From Burkholderiales bacterium (GTDB lineage Bacteria > Pseudomonadota > Gammaproteobacteria > Burkholderiales > Usitatibacteraceae), in assembly GCA_026786225.1 (NCBI GenBank), contig JAJAYN010000527.1, positions 1-7,174 on the forward strand: a stretch of 7,174 bases of DNA, written 5' to 3'. Position numbers and translations under genes: made by a program. Under the pieces are notes generated by a model. That model did not search any database, had not been told where the DNA came from, and worked only from the letters and a program-made list of their open reading frames with translations. Shown piece by piece: positions 1 to 5,786 of this stretch. Numbering within the stretch: the first letter of the stretch is position 1; each line of letters starts with the position of its first letter.

Positions 1-182
1 CGCAGCAGCGATTCCATCAGGCACCACTTGCTAAGGCCGCTTTGCAGCAGGTTGGCACCGACAAATGCGGTAAAAGCAAGCCACCAATGGCTCACGAAAA
101 TTGGACTGCCAGGAATACCCAGCGCCAGCGATAGCAGGATAAAGAGCCCGGCAACGATGCGAACGATTCGCCAAGTGGTCAT
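1..182 (-). CDS. DUF2892 / YgaP-type small inner-membrane protein (3' end cut by window edge)
   Basis: The 60 visible residues begin MTTWRIVRIVAGLFILLSLA and contain two hydrophobic segments, about residues 9-23 and 32-48, separated by a short Pro/Gly loop (IPGSP). The segment FVGANLL-QSGLS-KWCLME lines up well with the membrane domain of E. coli YgaP as I remember it (FVGA-LL--G-SGFC-M). This supports the DUF2892 (YgaP transmembrane) family, including a retained cysteine near the end of the second helix. No rhodanese domain is present upstream, so this is the stand-alone membrane form. The start ATG overlaps the stop of the RND permease gene as ATGA, so it is the last visible gene of the pump operon and probably translationally coupled. 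The biochemical role of stand-alone DUF2892 proteins is not settled. Linkage to sulfur metabolism is known for YgaP, and applying it here is inference. The C-terminus lies outside the window. Confidence -1.
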   Translation of the reverse strand, partial: MTTWRIVRIVAGLFILLSLALGIPGSPIFVSHWWLAFTAFVGANLLQSGLSKWCLMESLL

Positions 183-3100
183 GATGTTTCTCCTTCAGAT
201 TGGATGACGGCGGGATCGCCTGACCCGGCCGGTGTGCGGCCGCGATAGGCGATGAAGTACAACAACGGAATCGCCACCAATGTCAGTAAGGTGGAGACGA
301 AAATACCGAATATCAAGGAGATCGCGAGGCCATTGAAGATGGGGTCGTCGAGAATGAAGAATGCCCCCAGCATCGCCGCAGCGCCCGTGAGGAGGACCGG
401 TTGCGCGCGGGTGATGGCCGATTGCACGACGGCCTCCTTGAACGGCACGCCATCGCGAATCTGCAAATTGATGAAATCCACCAGCAGGATGGAATTCCGC
501 ACGATGATGCCTGCCAACGCGATCATGCCGATCATGCTGGTCGCCGTGTAAGGCGCGCCGAGCAACGCGTGCCCGGGCATGACGCCGACGATGGTCAGCG
601 GAATCGGTGCCATGATGATCAGGGGCGTGAGGTAAGATCCGAATTGTGCGACCACTAACAGGTAAATGAGGATCAGGCCAACCGCGTAGGCTGCACCCAT
701 GTCGCGGAAGGTTTCATAGGTAATCTGCCATTCGCCATCCCACTTTGTGGCGTACTCGCGATAGGCGTCTTCTGGCGGACGAATGAAATATTCAGCTATC
801 TTGCCGCCACCCGGCGTCTGTATCTCACAGATCTCTGAACGCATCGCGAACATGCCATAAAGCGGGCTATCGACCTTGCCGGCCATGTCGCCAACCACGT
901 AGTTGACCGGGTGCAGGTCTTTGTGAAAGACGGGTTGCTCGCGCAGCGTATCGCTGACGGCGACCAGTTCTCGTATCGGCACCAGTTTGCCGGCGGCAGT
1001 GCGCAGCTGGAGCTGCAGCAAAGTATCGAGTTCGCCGTGCTGTTCGGGCGGCAACTGAATCGTCGCCGCCACCGGATACTTGCTGCCATCATGCAGGTAG
1101 GTCGTGGCTTCCCCGCTGAGACCGGCACGCAGGGTCTCAGTTATCTGCTGTTGTGAAACGCCGAGCAGTGCCGCCTTGCGGCGATCAACCAGCAGCAAGG
1201 TGCGCGGCGCGGCAACGCTGCTGCTGTCATCGACGTCGACCACACCCGCTGTCTTTTCAAATATCGTGCGGATCTGCCGGGCGACGGTACGACGGCCTTC
1301 GGCATCAGGCCCGTAGACCTCGGCGACAATCGGCGCCAGCACCGGCGGGCCGGGCGGCACTTCCACCACTTTCACATTGGCACCAAAGCGCTTACCGATT
1401 TCGGCAAGCGCCGGCCGCACCCGCGTTGCAATCGCATGGCTCTGTTCGCTGCGCTCATGCTTGTCGACGAGGTTTACTTGCAGTTCGCCGACGTCACCAC
1501 CGGCACGAAGGTAATACTGGCGTACCAGACCGTTGAAATTGATCGGTGCCGCCGTGCCGACATAGGCTTGGTAATTCACCACTTCCGGCATCGCAGCAAC
1601 GTGCGCGCCGAGCGCGCGCAACACCGCTGCGGTTTTCTCCAGCGGCGTGCCTGCGGGCATGTCGACCACGACCGAGAATTCTGATTTATTGTCCAGCGGC
1701 AACATCTTCAGGCGCACCAGCCCCACAGCGGGAAGCAGCAACGAGACAAGGATCAAGGCCAGCACACCGGCGCCGAGCAGAAGACGGGCGCGTGGGCCGC
1801 GTTGGGTATCGAGCAGTGGCTCGAACAGGCGCTGGAACAGGGGCGTGAGTTTGCGCGTCAACGGCGAAACCGGATGCGGCGCATTAGTACCGGCGTGCAC
1901 ATCCACGGCCTTCATCCATAGCCGCGCCAGCCACGGCGTCACCACAAACGCGATGACCAGCGATATCAGCATGCCCATGCTGGCATTGATCGGAATTGGG
2001 CTCATGTACGGCCCCATCAAACCGGACACGAATGCCATCGGCAGCAGAGCGGCGATCACAGTAAATGTAGCGAGAAAGGTCGGGCCGCCGACCTCATCGA
2101 CGGCCCCGGGAATGAGCTCAGTCAGCGACTTGCCGGTATGCAATTGTTGATGCCGGTGAATGTTCTCGACCACGACGATAGCATCGTCGACCAGGATGCC
2201 AATGGAAAAGATAAGCGCAAACAGAGAGACGCGATTGAGCGTAAAACCCCATGCCCACGATGCGAACAGCGTAGCGGCAAGGGTGAGGATCACGGCAGAC
2301 CCGACAATTGCCGCCTCGCGGCGACCAAGCGCGATAAACACCAGCGCCACCACGGCAGCAGTCGCAAACAGGAGTTTCTGGATGAGTTTTTTTGCCTTGT
2401 CGTTGGCGGTAGCGCCGTAGTTCCGCGATTCGGCGACTTGCACTTCGGCGGGAATGACCGTGTTCTTTAAAAACTCCACGCGCCGCATGACGGCATCGGC
2501 GACGTCGATGGCGTTCTCGCCAGCCTTCTTGGTGACGGCGATTGTCACAGCCGGGTATTCGGCGGCGTCTTTGCCGACAGTGCCGTGCCACACGTATCGG
2601 CTTGGTGGCGGTGCGCCGTCACGCACGAGGGCTACATCGCGCAGGAAGACCGGCTTTCCGGTACGAACGCCGACAACCAGGTCGGCGATGTCCTGCGCAC
2701 TCTCGAAGAACGGACCAGCTTCGATGGCCACGGCGCGATTACCCGACAGCAGGTCGCCCACCGGCGTGCCTGCGTTGGCCGACTGCAGTGCGCGTCGCAA
2801 ATCTGCGACGGTAACGCCGCTGCCCGACATGCGTGCAGCATCGATCTCGACCATGATGGCGCGACCCGGCCCGCCGATAGTGCGCACTTCGCGGGTACCA
2901 ACAACGCGTTTCAGGTCGGTCTCGATGCTGTGTGCCACGCGTTCCAGATCGAACGCGCTCGCGGTCTTGCTGAATAACGTGAGCCCGACAATGGGTACAT
3001 CATCGATGCCCTTCGGCTTGACCAGCGGCTCGAGCACACCCAATCCCTTCGGCAGCCAGTCCGCATTGGCGCTAACCGCGTCATGCAGGCGGACCAGCGC

Positions 3101-3436
3101 CTCGCTGCGCGGCACACCAACCTTGAACTGCACGGTGATGATCGCCATTCCCGGCCGCGACACCGATGCCACGTGCTCGGTGCCGGCGATCTGGGATAAC
3201 ACCTGTTCCGCAGGGATAGCCACCATCTGCTCGACATCGCGCACCGACGCGCCGGGAAATTGCACGAACACATTGGCCATGGTGACGTTGATTTGCGGCT
3301 CTTCTTCGCGCGGCGTCACGAACACGGCAAAAGCGCCGAGCAACAGCGCCGTCAACGCCAGCAGTGGCGTGATCTGCGCGTTAAGGAAAGCGGCAGCGGT
3401 GCGGCCGGACAGGCCGAGTTTCTCCGGGGCGGACAT
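179..3436 (-). CDS. RND-family efflux permease (AcrB/AcrD/AcrF superfamily)
   Basis: This is an inner-membrane proton-driven pump subunit of 1085 residues, close to the usual RND length. The layout is classic: TM1 at about 22-40, a large periplasmic loop, TM2-TM6 at about 353-505, TM7 at about 551-574, a second large loop, and TM8-TM12 at about 915-1062. TM4 holds the proton-relay pair D417-D418 in GILVDDAIVVVEN. TM10 reads ALAGIIVRNSILLVDF, with Arg980 where AcrB has Lys940. Other family hallmarks are PREEEPQI (42-49) after TM1 and KWDGEWQITYETFRDMG (898-914) before TM8. These place it in a proteobacterial RND clade distinct from AcrB itself and from the CzcA/CusA metal pumps, which lack the DD pair. 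ATG at 3436 is preferred over an in-frame TTG just before it, because TGATG couples it by one base to the adaptor stop. The substrate cannot be read from the sequence. The neighbouring regulator hints at reactive sulfur or a toxic compound rather than metals. Confidence -1.
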   Translation of the reverse strand: MSAPEKLGLSGRTAAAFLNAQITPLLALTALLLGAFAVFVTPREEEPQINVTMANVFVQFPGASVRDVEQMVAIPAEQVLSQIAGTEHVASVSRPGMAIITVQFKVGVPRSEALVRLHDAVSANADWLPKGLGVLEPLVKPKGIDDVPIVGLTLFSKTASAFDLERVAHSIETDLKRVVGTREVRTIGGPGRAIMVEIDAARMSGSGVTVADLRRALQSANAGTPVGDLLSGNRAVAIEAGPFFESAQDIADLVVGVRTGKPVFLRDVALVRDGAPPPSRYVWHGTVGKDAAEYPAVTIAVTKKAGENAIDVADAVMRRVEFLKNTVIPAEVQVAESRNYGATANDKAKKLIQKLLFATAAVVALVFIALGRREAAIVGSAVILTLAATLFASWAWGFTLNRVSLFALIFSIGILVDDAIVVVENIHRHQQLHTGKSLTELIPGAVDEVGGPTFLATFTVIAALLPMAFVSGLMGPYMSPIPINASMGMLISLVIAFVVTPWLARLWMKAVDVHAGTNAPHPVSPLTRKLTPLFQRLFEPLLDTQRGPRARLLLGAGVLALILVSLLLPAVGLVRLKMLPLDNKSEFSVVVDMPAGTPLEKTAAVLRALGAHVAAMPEVVNYQAYVGTAAPINFNGLVRQYYLRAGGDVGELQVNLVDKHERSEQSHAIATRVRPALAEIGKRFGANVKVVEVPPGPPVLAPIVAEVYGPDAEGRRTVARQIRTIFEKTAGVVDVDDSSSVAAPRTLLLVDRRKAALLGVSQQQITETLRAGLSGEATTYLHDGSKYPVAATIQLPPEQHGELDTLLQLQLRTAAGKLVPIRELVAVSDTLREQPVFHKDLHPVNYVVGDMAGKVDSPLYGMFAMRSEICEIQTPGGGKIAEYFIRPPEDAYREYATKWDGEWQITYETFRDMGAAYAVGLILIYLLVVAQFGSYLTPLIIMAPIPLTIVGVMPGHALLGAPYTATSMIGMIALAGIIVRNSILLVDFINLQIRDGVPFKEAVVQSAITRAQPVLLTGAAAMLGAFFILDDPIFNGLAISLIFGIFVSTLLTLVAIPLLYFIAYRGRTPAGSGDPAVIQSEGETS

Positions 3437-4470
3437 CAACGCGCCTTCGCGGCAGCCTGGGGATCAAGCGCAACAAGCTCCCCCGCGCTGACGCCAGCCA
3501 GCACTTCGATCGAATCCTCGGCTGCACGTCCAAGACGCACTTGGCTCAACAACGGTTTGCCGTTGGAATCGACCACATACACGCCGCTCATTTCAGCGCG
3601 ACGCACGATTGCCTTGGCGGGTACGAAAACGCGACTGCCATCCGTACCAGCCTGCCCCGGTAACCAGGCGCGCGCAAACATGCCTGGTGTCGCGCCGGAT
3701 GTGCCAGTCGGCAAATCGAGTCGAAGTTGCAAGGTGTGGGTATTGGGATCGGCCGTCGGCAATAACGTCACGCGAGTCGGTACGATCCACGGTTGCGCAG
3801 CGCCAGGCAATTCGACCTTGATCGCCAGTGGCGGGTTGGCGGTCAGTGCGGGCGAATTGGCGGTTTGCGGAATTGTCGCCGTCACCCGCAGTTCGGCCGG
3901 GTCGTAGACGATGACGATCGCGCGCCCGGGCATGGCCATATCACCCTGCACCACCGGCACATCAGCGACAACGCCGTTGAACGGTGCGCGCAGAATGAAA
4001 AAATCCGATTGGGTTCGCGCCGCACCGGCTTGCGCGATCTGCGCGTTGACCTGTGCAGCGGAAGCCTTGTAGACCGCTTCGGCCTGGTCGAGCGCGGCCT
4101 GACTGATGAATCCCTTTTGGAGAAGCAATTTCTGCCGGTTGAAATCTTTAGCAGCCACATCCAGCGACGCCTTCGCCGCCTGCACCTGCGCCTGGCTGGC
4201 GGCGGCAGATTGGTCGGCGGCACGGGCATCCATGCGTGCCAACACCTGCCCTGTCTTCACGCTGTCACCAACTTTCACGCGCAGCTCAACTATGGCACCG
4301 GCGACCTGCGCAGCCAGCACCGTCTGGCGAACTGCCTCGACCACGCCGTCTGCGCTGACGGCTGCCGCAGTCCCGGACGTACGCGCGGCGACGGTAGCTA
4401 ATGCCGGGCCGGGCGCCGCATGGGACATGCCGGCAAGCAGAAACAGTGAGAGCATCAGTTTGTTGTTCAT
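3436..4470 (-). CDS. Periplasmic adaptor subunit (membrane fusion protein, HlyD/AcrA type) of the RND pump
   Basis: The 344-residue protein bridges the RND permease and an outer-membrane channel in the periplasm. It starts with a signal peptide, MNNKLMLSLFLLAGMSHA, with likely cleavage after SHA. There is no lipobox cysteine, and no cysteine anywhere. Domains in order: first lipoyl half about 45-80 (VAGAIVELRVKVGDSVKTGQ), a short Ala/Gln-rich alpha-hairpin about 83-150, second lipoyl half about 156-180 (FFILRAPFNGVVADVPVVQG), a beta-barrel about 185-265, and a membrane-proximal domain about 270-335. An in-frame ATG at 4518 would add 16 residues before the signal peptide. I reject it because it has no Shine-Dalgarno sequence, lies only a few bases from the predicted transcript start, and would bury the signal peptide. 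The chosen ATG has only a weak purine-rich stretch (GAAAGAA) upstream. Its stop overlaps the permease start as TGATG. It is the first gene of the leftward operon, under the AT-rich divergent control region. Confidence -1.
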   Translation of the reverse strand: MNNKLMLSLFLLAGMSHAAPGPALATVAARTSGTAAAVSADGVVEAVRQTVLAAQVAGAIVELRVKVGDSVKTGQVLARMDARAADQSAAASQAQVQAAKASLDVAAKDFNRQKLLLQKGFISQAALDQAEAVYKASAAQVNAQIAQAGAARTQSDFFILRAPFNGVVADVPVVQGDMAMPGRAIVIVYDPAELRVTATIPQTANSPALTANPPLAIKVELPGAAQPWIVPTRVTLLPTADPNTHTLQLRLDLPTGTSGATPGMFARAWLPGQAGTDGSRVFVPAKAIVRRAEMSGVYVVDSNGKPLLSQVRLGRAAEDSIEVLAGVSAGELVALDPQAAAKAR

Positions 4471-4531
4471 GTTGGTTCTTTCGATGACCTGGAGGCTTGC
4501 TTCGCTCTTGATTAACATTATATGTTTTTAT

Positions 4532-4560
4532 ATTATATTGACATTCAATATACATTTCAA
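4532..4560 (-). promoter_or_regulatory. Sigma-70-type promoter of the adaptor-permease-DUF2892 operon
   Basis: Read on the minus strand, a -35 element TTGAAA (4560-4555) is followed by a 17-bp spacer and a perfect -10 element TATAAT (4537-4532). This predicts a start near 4525 and a leader of about 55 bases before the adaptor ATG. A second TATAAT exists on the same strand at 4522-4517 but has no acceptable -35 at 16-18 bp. The spacer contains the dyad at 4534-4552, so a bound repressor would block it. Confidence -1.
4534..4552. promoter_or_regulatory. Perfect 8-3-8 inverted repeat, probable ArsR operator
   Basis: TATATTGA-CAT-TCAATATA is a perfect dyad with a 3-bp centre. It covers the -35 of the arsR promoter and the -10/spacer of the opposite promoter. 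AT-rich dyads over the promoter are typical operators for ArsR-family repressors. Assigning it to the adjacent ArsR is inference from position and symmetry. Confidence -1.
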
Positions 4561-4566
4561 TATATT
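4538..4566 (+). promoter_or_regulatory. Sigma-70-type promoter of arsR, overlapping the opposite promoter
   Basis: A perfect -35 element TTGACA (4538-4543), a 17-bp spacer and a -10 element TATATT (4561-4566, five of six consensus bases) predict a start near 4573. The leader would be about 26 bases and carries GGAA at 4587-4590, eight bases before the arsR ATG. The element physically overlaps the leftward promoter, so the two cannot easily be occupied by polymerase at the same time. Confidence -1.
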
Positions 4567-4584
4567 ATTTGAATATTTATTGAA
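4556..4584. promoter_or_regulatory. Second AT-rich inverted repeat, probable additional ArsR site
   Basis: TTCAATATAT (4556-4565) and ATTTATTGAA (4575-4584) form ten-base arms matching at nine positions with a 9-bp spacer. A shorter dyad, TTCAA-N8-TTGAA (4556-4573), is nested inside. The half-site TTCAATATA at 4556-4564 repeats the one at 4544-4552 exactly, offset by 12 bp. The arms cover the arsR -10 and start region and, on the other strand, the -35 of the pump promoter. Confidence -1.
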
Positions 4585-4598
4585 CTGGAACTTCGCAC

Positions 4599-4946
4599 AT
4601 GTTGAGCACTACCGAAATCGATCTGGACACCATGCGGGCGTCGGCAGCGCGTACCTGCGCAATGTTGAAAACGCTCGCGAATCCTGACCGACTATTGTTG
4701 CTCTGCCAGATATCGCAGGGAGAGCGTTGCGTGAGTGATCTGGAAGAGGCGCTGGATATCCACCAGCCGACGCTTTCACAACAACTGGGCGTGCTACGCG
4801 AAGAAGGTCTGGTCAGTACCCGCCGCGAGGGCAAGCGCATTTACTATTCGGTCGCAAGCAAGGAAGCAATGGCTGTGATGCAGGTGCTCTATGAACAGTT
4901 CTGCGAGATCAAGCCCAAGGGAGCAAAGGCAGTTCGCGCTGAGTGA
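4599..4946 (+). CDS. ArsR-family repressor of the BigR/SqrR/YgaV (persulfide-sensing) type
   Basis: This is a 115-residue winged-helix dimeric repressor. The core starts with LKTLANPDRLLLLCQI (23-38). The helix-turn-helix is at about 45-69 (VSDLEEALDIHQPTLSQQLG then VLREEG), and the beta-wing at about 72-83 (VSTRREGKRIYY). Metal-site motifs of ArsR/SmtB/CzrA sensors (ELCVCDL or C-terminal His/Asp clusters) are absent; the equivalent region reads ERCVSDL. Four cysteines occur (20, 36, 44, 102). C36 in RLLLLC and C102 in YEQFC are 66 residues apart, the same spacing as the redox pair in BigR (42/108) and SqrR (41/107), which form a polysulfide bridge and release DNA. The start ATG has a Shine-Dalgarno GGAA eight bases upstream. 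By position it should repress itself and the divergent pump operon through the dyads at 4534-4584. Confidence is high for the family and good for the subgroup. The inducer is inferred. Confidence -1.
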   Translation: MLSTTEIDLDTMRASAARTCAMLKTLANPDRLLLLCQISQGERCVSDLEEALDIHQPTLSQQLGVLREEGLVSTRREGKRIYYSVASKEAMAVMQVLYEQFCEIKPKGAKAVRAE

Positions 4947-4983
4947 AGCGTTGTGTGCTTCAGCAAGTTATCAAATGGGGACC

Positions 4984-4997
4984 TTGAAAAATTTCAA
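4984..4997. repeat. Short dyad TTGAAA-AA-TTTCAA between arsR and tetR
   Basis: This is a perfect 6-2-6 inverted repeat in the intergenic gap. Its arms resemble the TTCAA/TTGAA half-sites of the divergent control region, so it could be an extra weak ArsR site. It could equally be chance in AT-rich DNA. Confidence -1.
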
Positions 4998-4999
4998 AA

Positions 5000-5013
5000 C
5001 ACTAGCGCTAGTG
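5000..5013. repeat. 14-bp perfect palindrome CACTAGCGCTAGTG
   Basis: This uninterrupted palindrome lies in the arsR-tetR gap, about 90 bp upstream of tetR. It does not match the TTGGT-N6-ACCAA operators or the TTCAA-type sites. It could be a protein site for an unidentified factor or part of the secondary structure at the arsR 3' end. I see nothing that decides between these. Confidence -1.
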
Positions 5014-5032
5014 CGGAGTTCCGAGCACTTTT
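5010..5032 (+). terminator. Possible weak rho-independent terminator after arsR
   Basis: AGTG (5010-5013) pairs with CACT (5026-5029), and CGG (5014-5016) pairs with CCG (5021-5023). The loop is AGTT, there is a two-base bulge, and TTTT follows at 5029-5032. The stem is short and the T-run brief, so termination may be partial. If it is inefficient, arsR transcripts could read into tetR and the outer-membrane gene. Confidence -1.
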
Positions 5033-5066
5033 GCTTCAAAACGCCCGCCCCATATAGAGTTTGTCT

Positions 5067-5086
5067 GTTTGGTAATTTAACCAAAC
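5067..5086. promoter_or_regulatory. TetR operator 1
   Basis: GTTTGGT-N6-ACCAAAC is a 20-bp inverted repeat with perfect seven-base arms. Its core, TTGGT-N6-ACCAA (5069-5084), is the same as in operator 2 and sits exactly 21 bp upstream of it. It is expected to be the binding site of the TetR protein encoded immediately downstream. Confidence -1.
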
Positions 5087-5099
5087 GCGTTGGTACAAT
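5069..5099 (+). promoter_or_regulatory. Candidate promoter of the tetR-OMF unit inside the tandem operators
   Basis: TACAAT (5094-5099, five of six bases) would serve as -10, with TTGGTA (5069-5074) as a poor -35 at a 19-bp spacing. The predicted start is about 5105-5107, on the tetR ATG itself. An alternative, TTGCTT (5031-5036)-N16-TATAGA (5053-5058), would start near 5065 and place both operators in the leader. Neither is strong. Confidence -1.
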
Positions 5100-5105
5100 T
5101 ACCAA
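5090..5105. promoter_or_regulatory. TetR operator 2, abutting the tetR start codon
   Basis: TTGGTA-N4-TACCAA ends one base before the ATG at 5106. It shares the TTGGT-N6-ACCAA core with operator 1. It occupies the place where a Shine-Dalgarno sequence would be, and it contains the candidate -10 element TACAAT. Repressor bound here would cover the promoter and the transcription start. Confidence -1.
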
Positions 5106-5786
5106 ATGTCATCCAAACTCGCACCATCCTTGCAATCAACGTCGCCTTCAACACAAGCCGATGACGCAATCGCCGCGCCCGCCTCGACGCGCCAGCGAAT
5201 TCTCGCGGAGGCTGTCGCTCTGCTGAACGACGAGGGCTTCGCCGCTTTGACGCAGCAACATGTTTGCGAGCGCGTCGGCATTCGGCAGAGCCATCTGACC
5301 TATTACTTCCCGACGCGAAACGATCTGCTGCGTGAAACCGCCGCTTTCGCTTGTGAAGCGATGTTGGATGGGATGCTCGCCACCGCAAAGGCGGGCGAGA
5401 TGACGCTGAGCCAAATCCGCGACGTGCTATTCGTCACCGACGAAAGCGATCGAAGGCTTGGTCGACTGATGACTGCACTTATTGTGGCATCAGACGAAGA
5501 CACCCGCATCAAGCCGTGGCTTGCGTCTTTCGAGATGCGCAATCGAGCGCGAATCGCAGCGCTGCTGCGTGCGGCGGGCGCAACAGTGTCCGACGCCGAC
5601 ATCGAACTATTGCACGCAGCCTATGTCGGAGCCGTGGTACTCGATATCGGCGAATCTGACACCGAATCACTCGCACGTGCGCAACGCATTGTTCACCACG
5701 CTTTTGACATGCTGGTCTTGAAGTCGACTGCGGCGAAAGCTCTCACAGAAGCGACCTCTGCAAAACGAAAGCCCGCCAGGAAATGA
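5106..5786 (+). CDS. TetR/AcrR-family transcriptional regulator
   Basis: The 226-residue protein has an N-terminal TetR DNA-binding domain at about 28-75 (STRQRILAEAVALLNDEGFA, then the helix-turn-helix ALTQQHVCERVGIRQSHLTY and YFPTRNDLL). This is followed by an all-helical C-terminal ligand/dimer domain of about 120 residues. A 27-residue Ser/Thr/Ala-rich N-terminal extension precedes the domain, and the tail is basic (KRKPARK). The ATG at 5106 is the only plausible start: reading upstream in frame reaches a stop at 5073-5075 with no other start codon, and the next methionine lies beyond the DNA-binding domain. There is no Shine-Dalgarno sequence, because operator 2 occupies that space, which suggests a leaderless message. 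It overlaps the downstream efflux lipoprotein gene as ATGA, so it probably controls itself and the channel gene through the tandem operators. The ligand is unknown; many TetR regulators of efflux genes bind the exported drug or aromatic compound. Confidence -1.
   Translation: MSSKLAPSLQSTSPSTQADDAIAAPASTRQRILAEAVALLNDEGFAALTQQHVCERVGIRQSHLTYYFPTRNDLLRETAAFACEAMLDGMLATAKAGEMTLSQIRDVLFVTDESDRRLGRLMTALIVASDEDTRIKPWLASFEMRNRARIAALLRAAGATVSDADIELLHAAYVGAVVLDIGESDTESLARAQRIVHHAFDMLVLKSTAAKALTEATSAKRKPARK

Noticed and set aside
179..3436. Permease as a CzcA/CusA-type heavy-metal exporter
   Set aside because: TM4 has the Asp-Asp pair of the drug/hydrophobe-type pumps, and the methionine- or metal-coordinating features of the metal-export clade are not evident.
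2454..3491. A 345-codon open frame on the plus strand, antisense to the permease and the end of the adaptor
   Set aside because: It is a mirror of a GC-rich coding strand. The protein is a low-complexity Ser/Thr/Arg/Ala mix without recognisable domains, while the opposite strand encodes an unmistakable RND permease through the whole stretch.
4471..4518. Upstream in-frame ATG (4518) as the adaptor start
   Set aside because: No Shine-Dalgarno sequence; it lies within a few bases of the predicted transcript start, and the extra 16 residues would precede a clear signal peptide.
4599..4946. ArsR protein as an arsenic, zinc or cadmium sensor
   Set aside because: The ELCVCDL-type metal site and the C-terminal His/Asp metal ligands are not present, and the cysteine spacing fits the persulfide-sensor group better.
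4944..4962. Hairpin TGAAGC-N7-GCTTCA at the arsR stop as an intrinsic terminator
   Set aside because: The stem is only six pairs, starts in the stop codon, and is followed by mixed sequence (GCAAGTTATC) with no T-run.
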